This document shows positions 58,801 to 64,000 of a stretch of 64,000 nucleotides of DNA, one piece after another. A program made the position numbers and the translations under genes. The stretch covers positions 7,998,001-8,062,000 of the forward strand of contig NC_069095.1 in NCBI RefSeq assembly GCF_947172395.1. Direction: 5' to 3'. The stretch comes from Bicyclus anynana (taxonomy: Eukaryota > Arthropoda > Insecta > Lepidoptera > Nymphalidae). Within the stretch, counting starts at the first letter, position 1. Each line of letters begins with the position of its first letter. Below the pieces are notes generated by a model, which saw nothing but the letters and a program-made list of their open reading frames with translations, did no database searches and was not told the DNA's origin.

Positions 58801-59661
58801 GAATATTTTAAAAACTACTACTACTACCTACTAAACAACCATTCATAAACAAAACACTAACATAATTATTACTATAGTTTGCATAAAAATTATCTAATGT
58901 TATAATTATGTGTATAATTATAAAAATGGTTGGTCGCTTTTCTGACGGTGAAAATTAGTTGTAACTACTGCATATACTATAAATTTTATTAATAAAAAAA
59001 CAAAAATAAATTTATATGGTCGACTTCAGAAACCTCCTCCTTTTTTTGAGGTCGGTTAAAAAATAGTTGTAAAAAGTTTAAATCACATCATAGAGAGAAG
59101 GTAAAATTTATATTATTAACAAATTCAGTTTACTGCAATTAAACCTATAGTTTTTTTAAAAGACCGTTCATAACATAACAAAACATTAACTATTAATAAA
59201 ATGTACCACACACGGTGTATATTAGATATTGTGGTTTTCTGGCTACTAAACTAAAAGCTCTAACGATATAAACACTTGCTGACCTATTCACTATTTTGGT
59301 AATTATTATCAACCTATTAAATTTTCATTTTCAGCAATTTTCGTAAATGTCAACTAGCAAACGTCAAAGATAGTGAATAAGCCTGCAGGCCAATGTCTAA
59401 AGTATGAAACACAACTCTCGAATTGGATATATTCGTTTATTGAACAAAGAAGTAGAAAAGTAATAAATCTAATGTGTTTACTTCATTTATTTTTCAGGTG
59501 AAACAGTATTAAACTTCCTTAATGATAATTGGAAGACCGTCGCCGAAGAATTCGGGAAACCTATCGTAGATTATGCAGTAGATTTAGCAATAAGGACAGT
59601 AGAGAAGTTCTTTGATAAGGTTCCCTACGACGAATTAATATACGTTCCTTTGCCGGTGTAA
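43799..59661 (+). CDS. Gene 3: takeout/JHBP-like secreted protein
   Basis: Complete, 248 residues, from exons 43799-43874, 51395-51614, 55653-55783, 56552-56707 and 59498-59661; GT-AG introns in phases 1-2-1-1. Residues 1-22 form a signal peptide (MILRASFGFLCFVLVSCNFV). C32 and C39 form the CX6C pair; C93 and C113 form the second pair. The core GIPNLGVPSLDPFVIEKL and ILLFPINGEGDAKVKL are nearly the same as in gene 2. The end is VPYDELIYVPLPV. Sequons are at N33 and at CNLT. The family transports lipophilic ligands in haemolymph or around sensory cells. The promoter has a well-placed TATA box. Together with gene 2 it is a tandem pair about 11.4 kb apart; separate functions cannot be deduced. 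Confidence 0.94.
44155..44328 (-). mobile_element. RTE-type LINE internal 3' fragment
   Basis: Reversed RT segment containing GAGCTATTGACTTTAGTTCT, then CTAATTTCTTATTCGATCTC, AACTCGCTCCATCTC and GAGGCCCATGTTTAGCGACC. Confidence 0.7.
44492..44843. repeat. Family D repeat, second subfamily, near full length
   Basis: TTATAAATGCGAAAGTAAGT, CTGTCTGTCTTTCTGTCTGT and AAGTTTGTATGGAAAGTCC, ending CCACGCGGACGAAGTCGCGG. Confidence 0.75.
45288..45403 (-). mobile_element. Family H LINE-tail fragment
   Basis: CCATTTATTTCAAAGGGGCT, then ACTACCACCGGTTCAAAATC and GAAGGCAGGCTCAGTAG. Confidence 0.55.
45567..45765. repeat. Family E repeat, full length
   Basis: CATACTAATATTATAAAGCT to CCGCGCGGCGTCAGCTAGTC, with GCGCTAATCTCAGGAACTAC inside. 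Confidence 0.78.
45781..45850 (+). mobile_element. tRNA-like SINE head, family F
   Basis: TCAATGGTCCAGTAGTTAGC and GGCCCTGGGTTCGAATCCTG give A- and B-box positions. It is not a valid tRNA, because no acceptor stem or anticodon arm can be drawn. Confidence 0.5.
45943..46130. mobile_element. MITE family N, copy 2, both ends present
   Basis: Left GCCTATTCACTAATTTGGTC and right CAAAGTTAGTGAATAAGGC are inverted repeats; element about 190 bp. Confidence 0.7.
46350..46635 (+). mobile_element. tRNA-derived SINE, family G
   Basis: Head GGCCGCGTGGCGCAGTGGGT (A box), B box GGTTCGATTCCCAC, body GTGTGATGAACATGGG, CTTAGTACCCATAACACAAG and CTTACTTTAGGGCTAATTAG, with a TATTTATTTATA tail. This matches a common lepidopteran SINE pattern. 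Confidence 0.8.
46958..47377. mobile_element. MITE family L, copy 1
   Basis: Ends AAAAGGAGATGGT / ACCATCTCTTTT are inverted. The interior is non-coding and matches 56973-57370 along its whole length (for example AGATGGCGCC, GCATTGAAAACGTCATCAAT, AATGAATATTATTTCGAAAG). Confidence 0.8.
48064..48260 (+). mobile_element. SINE family F with head
   Basis: GGCCTCGTTGATTTAGTGGT then TAGCATGTG, and AAGTCCTGGGTTCGAGTTCG. The block CATCGGAGCAGCATGGTGGG about 110 bp on may be part of the body. Confidence 0.55.
48864..49067 (+). repeat. Tandem duplication (104-bp unit) of a SINE A fragment
   Basis: GGGGTGTAAATTTTCATCCT to GGGCTAACTTGTAACTTG is repeated immediately, nearly identical. The unit is a 5'-truncated SINE A. 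Confidence 0.85.
49066..49222. mobile_element. MITE family N, copy 3
   Basis: TTTATTAACAACCTATTAAA, CATTTCTTACATAAAATCTG, and a right end GTAAAGTTAGTGAATTGGCC. Confidence 0.65.
49333..49602. repeat. Tandem duplication, 135-bp unit
   Basis: TTGGTCAAATATTATA to ATAATTTTATAATTACCATA occurs at 49333-49467 and 49468-49602 with only a few differences. Confidence 0.9.
49766..49808. repeat. Inverted repeat with (TA)n loop
   Basis: TAATTCAGCTAGTTA, a TATATA-rich loop, and TAACTAGCTGAATTA. Confidence 0.85.
50141..50347. repeat. Family D repeat, full length
   Basis: GCGGACGCCCGCGACTTCGT to CTTTCGCGTTTATAATATTA then GTAGGATT. Confidence 0.78.
51003..51196. repeat. Family E repeat, full length
   Basis: CTATACTAATATTATAAAGC to CCGCGCGGCATCAGCTTGTC. 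Confidence 0.78.
51395..51614 (+). CDS. Gene 3 exon 2
   Basis: Acceptor TTGTTTCTAG, donor GTAAGT; 220 nt. Encodes DYIHPCNATTSAC and GFRKCIV. Confidence 0.95.
52062..52286. repeat. Family D repeat, full length
   Basis: GCGGACGCCCGCGTCTTCGT, then GTAGCCTAGTGTTAATCCAG and CAAACTTTCACCTTTATAAT. Confidence 0.75.
54089..54310 (-). mobile_element. RTE-type LINE 3' end (family B)
   Basis: Starts (CAT)n, then GACGTCCACTGCAGGGACTG. The minus frame shows GRPPTRWTDDNKRAVW and DVGVPRCWNGDPAL, the RTE C-terminus. Confidence 0.83.
54708..55010. repeat. Family Q-like repeat region
   Basis: Starts TTAACCGGCTTCCAAAAAAG, the same signature as 25375 and 25709. The remainder (CCAACCAATCGTTCCCGAAT, TTTTTGCCCCTGCGTCCGGT) is an unclassified repeat-like stretch. 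Confidence 0.45.
55130..55328. repeat. Family E repeat, full length
   Basis: CTATACTTAATATTATTAAG to ACCGCGAGGACATCAGCTAG. Confidence 0.75.
55653..55783 (+). CDS. Gene 3 exon 3
   Basis: Acceptor CTATGTTTCAG, donor GTAAGA; 131 nt. Encodes EFHCNLTIKGQYDAVGRI and LLFPINGEGDAKVKL. Confidence 0.94.
55784..56551. other. Gene 3 intron 3 (0.8 kb)
   Basis: Holds one 5'-truncated SINE C. The rest is unremarkable. Confidence 0.65.
56229..56405 (-). mobile_element. SINE family C, 5'-truncated
   Basis: CATATTCGGCTCACTGCTCA, CAATGCGGATTGGCAGACTT and GGTATGCAGGTTTCATCACG; the tRNA head is missing. Confidence 0.8.
56552..56707 (+). CDS. Gene 3 exon 4
   Basis: Acceptor TTATTTTCCAG, donor GTAAGT; 156 nt. 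Encodes MKLDINTKYVKDKQGIDYF and NYKYSFDYGDHVYFDLQNLF. Confidence 0.94.
56973..57370. mobile_element. MITE family L, copy 2
   Basis: Perfect 12-bp terminal inverted repeats AGGAGATGGTCC / GGACCATCTCCT, about 398 bp, non-coding. Confidence 0.85.
57682..57889. repeat. Direct duplication, 125-bp offset
   Basis: CTCACAAAAAAGTAACTA and CGCTTCGCGTTTAGATTT occur at 57682 onward and again at 57807 onward. Confidence 0.8.
58159..58442. repeat. Family D repeat plus second partial copy
   Basis: GACGCCCGCGACTCCGTCCG starts the first; AACCATGGATTTTTTCGGGA at about 58363 marks a second partial copy. Confidence 0.7.
59280..59392. mobile_element. MITE family N, copy 4, short
   Basis: GACCTATTCACTATTTTGGT and GTCAAAGATAGTGAATAAGC at the two ends; internally deleted, about 110 bp. 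It lies about 105 bp before exon 5 of gene 3. Confidence 0.6.
59498..59661 (+). CDS. Gene 3 exon 5 with stop
   Basis: Acceptor TTATTTTTCAG; 164 nt to TAA at 59659-59661. Encodes FLNDNWKTVAEEFGKPIVDY and the C-terminus. Confidence 0.94.
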
Positions 59662-59666
59662 ACATT

Positions 59667-60059
59667 AATAAAAACCAGCTGTAACATGGACGTATAAATT
59701 ATAAAACGCTACATAACATGGATTTATTTTTAATTTTACAATCTAAGCATTTTATAAAACGAACAAAGTTGATTTTGATGTGAAATGTGTGATTGATGAA
59801 TAGATATCCGAGTTTTTAAGGTAGATTATGTACCGTTTTATAATCTATATCTATATGTAGTTTTAAAGTTTTTTATCTTATCTCATAACAATAAAAAAAA
59901 TCAGTAAATGAAAACAATTAAAATGTGTGCATATATTTTGAGTGTAATACAAGTTACGGCAATCTTTTAAATTCTTATTTTTAAATATGCATACGTTAGT
60001 AAGCGTAACGAATACTGTTCTTCATATTATGTGTAGGAACGTAAACAAAAGAAAATAAA
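59667..60059 (+). promoter_or_regulatory. Poly(A) signal candidates of gene 3
   Basis: AATAAA hexamers at 59667-59672, 59890-59895 and 60054-60059. The first is only six bases after the stop, so one of the later two is more likely used. Confidence 0.45.
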
Positions 60060-60658
60060 GTGAAAATTTTCAATTTAATGGAATAAAAAAAAGTTCTTGT
60101 GAGGAAGGTTTTATTATAATGTAATTTTAATACAATATGCACATGAATCATCTATTAATGTAATGTTTTCAACTTCATGTTTAAATATTTATGATATGAG
60201 TGTAGATAAAAATGTTTGTCAGACATTTAATAATAAAAAGTTAATAAAATTATGTCCAAGATAGCCGACATTCGGACCTTGGAACTGAAATCGCGGCCAG
60301 GGTATTCTGCCAATTGAGCAATATATAATCCGACTCCCAAGGCGTCGAGATTCGTGATATAAATTAGTATAAACTAAATTAATGTAATGTACAATTAGTT
60401 ATAATTAAATGTAGCATTTAATGTTCCTAATTTTGTTGTTTTTCTTTTCACTGTAACACGAAATTATTTATTGTTACCATTGTAATTGTTTTGTATTGGA
60501 AATAATTTCTGTAGAAAATATTTTTTTCTTCTACAAGTTTAATTTTATATCTGTGGCATTTCGTGTGACATAGATAAATTTTTCAACGTCATCCCACAAA
60601 CTATCGTCTTAATAACATTAAAAAATCAATCAATTCAATACAAGAAGAATAAAAAATT

Positions 60659-61021
60659 AAGTTTAATAACGATAACCCGACTACGTAAAAAAGTGGTCTA
60701 AAAAGGACGAAACAAGAAAATATTTCTGATAGATATTGGAAAATGCATAGGTGCTAAAATCATCATGGTAGAGCCGTGGTCGCACCCATTATATACCTAA
60801 CGTATTATGTTTAATGGAGGTTTTCCCTGCATAACCCCAATAAGTAGGTAAATAGTAGGTAATAGTAGGTAGGTAGGTAGGTAGCGTTACCACTACATTA
60901 CCATGATGATTTTAGTAAGTGCCTATGGCCTATGCATTTTCCTATTTCTATCAGAAATATTTTCTTGTTTCGTCCTTTTTAGACTACCTTTTATTACATA
61001 GTCGGGTTATAGTTGTTAAAC
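60659..61021. repeat. Long imperfect inverted repeat (arms ~110-120 bp)
   Basis: Left arm 60659-60771 and right arm 60900-61021. GGACGAAACAAGAAAATATT on the left faces AATATTTTCTTGTTTCGTCC on the right. The right arm has a short insertion. The spacer of about 130 bp contains a (TAGG)n tract. Confidence 0.88.
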
Positions 61022-61795
61022 TTATTTTTTTATTTAATACTAGCACTAGCCGTGCAATATCTATATCGTCGCATCCTGATATAGGTAAATGGAACGACTG
61101 AAGCGCACAAACTGTACGTATTACTGCAATTTATAGATATGTTTTGACTCAAACAATATGATGTAGGTATTATATATAGGTATATGTAGGTATATTATAT
61201 ATATGTAGGTATTATATACATATATACATATTATACATATATTCGTAATGGAACATACATACCTATACATATACTTACATACATACATAGACTGCCAAAA
61301 TCATTACCTTTCCTTTTGGCTTCGCCGTAGTCGGGTAAAAATAATAAAACCTTCATTTTTAAGGTATGTCATTACTTATTATTTGCCTATTTTAACAGCA
61401 CATTACAGAGCTAGTTGGCCTATTCACTAACTGTCACCTTAAATCATAATATATAATTGCTAAAGGTCAAAAACCGCTAAAAGATAAAATTAATTTCATA
61501 GATACGAGTATTACAACTATATTATTTTAAATTTAATGTATACATTTATTCTAGCAATAGATACAGATCTAATAATATGCTAATAGTATTACGTAAACTC
61601 GAATACATTACTTATTCAATTCATGTATCATATCGCATCGGATCTGGATCCGTTTGTTGGGTAATTTTACGCGATAGCTACAAAAGGAAAGAAAGGATCC
61701 TGCTGTTTAAACCTTGGTTCGGCTGCGCAAATGTATTCAGTGAATAGACAAAATGTAGGCCAAACATAATTAATTTTGTTTTATCTACGAGTATA

Positions 61796-61863
61796 CTCGC
61801 CAATCTCAGAAACTACTTGTCCGATTTGAAAAATTCTTTCAGTGTTAGATAGCCCATTTATCT
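61796..61863. repeat. Family E fragment
   Basis: GCCAATCTCAGAAACTACTT and GTGTTAGATAGCCCATTTAT. Confidence 0.6.
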
Positions 61864-62079
61864 TTTCCTATAAAATTAAAAAAACGGCAAAGTGCAAGTC
61901 GGACTAGTGCTCGTAGGGGTCAGCACCATTATTAAAAAATCATGTCTGTTGTACCCCTAAATAATTATTGTATTCTGTTTTTTTAGTATTTGTTGTTATA
62001 CCGGCAACAGTAATGAAAATTTCAACTGTCTCATGACCGTTATGAGTATCACGGTTCTTGTCACACAGCCTGGTTACAA

Positions 62080-62235
62080 GACGGAGGGAGAGAGTCCTTA
62101 GAGAGTCGTTCCGCCCATCTATTCTGCTTCTTCCTTTAGGCCTCATCAGGCGATGCTTCTGCTTCTTTCTTCTTCTTGCCCGGTGACGCCGCTGGGGTCC
62201 CATAAGGAGCCTACGGCACTTACACAATCGGAAAA
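62080..62235 (-). repeat. Family P repeat fragment
   Basis: Second copy of the repeat at 5270-5440, sharing AGAGAGTCGTTCCGCCCATC and CATAAGGAGCCTACGGCACT. Confidence 0.55.
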
Positions 62236-62288
62236 AAATGGATGGACGTCCTGCGGAGTCTTTATAATGGTCCTGTTTTTCCTTTGGA

Positions 62289-62600
62289 TCATCATAATTT
62301 CATCATTATAAACCCATATTCGGCTCACTGCTGAGCTCGAGTCTTCTCTCTGGATGAGAGGGATTAGGCCAATAGTCCACCACGCTGGCCCAATGCGAAT
62401 TAACACACGCAGAGAATTAAGAAAATTCTCTTTTATGCAGGTTTCCTCACGATATTTTTCCTTCCACAGTTTGAGACACGTGATTCATTTCTTAAAATGC
62501 TCACAACTGAAAAGTTGTAGGTGCATGATCCGGACCAGATTCGAAACCACATCCTCCGGAATCGGAGTTAGAGGTCATATCCACTGGGCTATCACGGCTC
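62289..62600 (-). mobile_element. SINE family C, near full length
   Basis: Minus orientation: GAGCCGTGATAGCCCAGTGG head, body, and a tail at TCATCATAATTTCATCATTA. An internal deletion removes part of the TTGGCAGACTT block. Confidence 0.84.
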
Positions 62601-62640
62601 TCACCTTTAAAATCTGTCATAGAATAAAGTGCAACTTTGT

Positions 62641-62749
62641 GTCATCATTACAAACCCACATTCGGCTCACTGTTGAGCACAAGTCTCCTGTCAGGATGAG
62701 AAAGGTTAGGCTTTATATACAGGTTTCCTCACGATGTTATCCTTCACCG
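62641..62749 (-). mobile_element. SINE family C fragment
   Basis: GTCATCATTACAAACCCACA, TTCGGCTCACTGTTGAGCAC and GGTTTCCTCACGATGTTATC; internally deleted. Confidence 0.75.
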
Positions 62750-63087
62750 TACAACAACAACAATTAGTACAACAATTAGTGCTTTTCCATTGACTTGTTC
62801 TCGAATTTATGTTAAGTATGCAATATTATGGAATTTCAATGCAACACAAATTTTCCACGCGTCAGCCTTGGCAACCAAAGGTGTCGCTCGATGTCGCGGA
62901 CAACAACTTCGCTTGCTTATAATGGCATTTTAATTGTACAAGCTTTAGCTTGAATAAACTACTTCACATGAGTGCATCTGGTAATGTATTACAAGTATTT
63001 GTATAGTGTTTGTTTACTTAGGTATCTACATACTTAAACTACAGAGACAGTCCACGCAAGAGGAATAGAAAACACGAAAAAGGAAAA

Positions 63088-63190
63088 TCATCATTATCAT
63101 TATCACCTGATAAACGTCCACTGTTGAACATAGGCCTCTTGCATGGACTTCCAAGAACCCGCTTGATATCCTCGGTCTACCTAGTGGGGA
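63088..63190 (-). mobile_element. RTE-type LINE tail fragment
   Basis: ATCATCATTATCATTATCAC, ACGTCCACTGTTGAACATAG and TTGCATGGACTTCCAAGAAC. Confidence 0.65.
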
Positions 63191-63275
63191 GTATAAAGGA
63201 AAATAGTTAACAGTAATTCACCTAAAAAATCAACAACATATTTCAAAAATGTTTATTGTCAGTCTCTGGATAATC

Positions 63276-63424
63276 GATCATCATCATCATCATCGAATGA
63301 GAGGGGAACTAATAGTCTGCACCACAATGCGGATTGGCAGATTTCACACACGTAGATATATAATTAAGAAAATTCTCAGGTATGCAGGTTGTTTATAACG
63401 ATGTTTTTCCTTCACCGTTCTTCA
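63276..63424 (-). mobile_element. SINE family C fragment
   Basis: (CAT)n, then GAATGAGAGGGGAACTAATA, CAATGCGGATTGGCAGATTT and GGTATGCAGGTTGTTTATAA. Confidence 0.75.
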
Positions 63425-63435
63425 GGTTTTCACTT

Positions 63436-63491
63436 CAACAAAGTTATTTAACTCACGTGTCTCAAAACACGTGAGTTAAATAACTTTGTTG
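63436..63491. repeat. Perfect inverted repeat, 25-bp arms, 6-bp loop
   Basis: Left arm 63436-63460 (CAACAAAGTTATTTAACTCA...), loop CTCAAA, right arm 63467-63491. All pairs match. Confidence 0.92.
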
Positions 63492-63570
63492 GTTTACAAT
63501 GTGACTAAATTAAATTAAGACAATTAGCCACTTTTGTTTGCCTCAGTTTAGACGCGCTAGTGACATATAT

Positions 63571-63780
63571 CTATACTAATATTATAAAGCTGAAGGCTTT
63601 GTTTGTTTGTTTGTTTGTTTGATTGAACGCGCTAATCTCAGGAACTACTGGTCCGATTTGAAAAATTCTTTCAGTGTAAAATAGCCCATTTATCGAGGAA
63701 GGCTATATGCTATTTATTATCCCTATATTTCTACGGGAACGGGAACCACGCACGTGAAACCGCGTGGCGTCGGCTAGTAT
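63571..63780. repeat. Family E repeat, full length
   Basis: CTATACTAATATTATAAAGC, a (TTTG)n expansion, and the end AACCGCGTGGCGTCGGCTAG. Confidence 0.8.
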
Positions 63781-64000
63781 AAAATCTGTGATTATCAGCC
63801 TATTACAGGGCCAGGCCTCTCCTGTAAGATTTATAGGATAATGTGATAAGTACTATAATATTAACTTTTACCAGATTATCTTTAGCGTATCGTTTTTAGT
63901 TCAGTACTTGGTATTAGTAGAACTATATTGAATAATAAGAAATAGTAGTCTTAGTGTAAGAAATAGTAGTCTGAGATGGGTATGTCGTCGCTCGATCTCG

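Larger units (their letters stand above)
56708..59497. other. Gene 3 intron 4 (2.8 kb)
   Basis: Holds MITE L copy 2, a 125-bp duplication, family D copies and a MITE N relative. Confidence 0.65.

Noticed and set aside
59320..59350. Alternative acceptor TTTCATTTTCAG before gene 3 exon 5
   Set aside because: Lies inside MITE N and gives no open frame joining the conserved C-terminus; the acceptor at 59497 restores phase and homology.
62354..62767. 137-codon open frame on the plus strand
   Set aside because: It runs antisense through two SINE C copies (62289-62600 and 62641-62749) and only reads SINE sequence. No domain or splice context.

Overview
The window is nuclear DNA of an insect, almost certainly a moth or butterfly (Lepidoptera). 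It is AT-rich, its genes have small exons and long GT-AG introns, and the non-coding part is packed with repeats typical of Lepidoptera: tRNA-derived SINEs, RTE-type LINE 3' ends with (TGATGA)n tails, jockey-type LINE remnants, TTCGTCCGCGTGG-type repeats and short MITEs. I see no bacterial genes, rRNA genes, intact tRNA genes or CRISPR arrays.

Three protein-coding genes can be assembled exon by exon. All belong to the takeout / juvenile hormone binding protein (JHBP) family of secreted carriers of hydrophobic ligands. Gene 1 is on the minus strand (start codon at 3100, running off the left edge at 1). Gene 2 is on the plus strand (17410-32429, 250 aa). Gene 3 is on the plus strand (43799-59661, 248 aa). 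Each has five coding exons in the window, with intron phases 1-2-1-1. Genes 2 and 3 have identical internal exon lengths (220, 131 and 156 nt) and clearly similar proteins, so they are tandem duplicates. Gene 1 is a more diverged paralogue in head-to-head orientation.

Layout: 1-3162, gene 1 and its TATA box. 3163-17409, divergent intergenic region of old repeats. 17410-32429, gene 2 with repeat-rich introns; intron 1 holds a hammerhead-like motif flanked by inverted repeats, and intron 4 holds a 58-bp perfect palindrome. 32430-43710, 3' UTR and intergenic DNA with RTE, jockey-type and mariner remnants. 43711-59661, gene 3 with a clear TATA/Inr promoter and two copies of one MITE in its introns. 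59662-64000, intergenic DNA with a long fold-back repeat and clustered SINEs.

The window therefore reads as part of a takeout-like gene cluster, with intron growth driven by SINE, LINE and MITE insertions. Roles in juvenile hormone, pheromone or clock physiology are known for the family but are not shown here. The repeat family letters used below are local labels, not database names.
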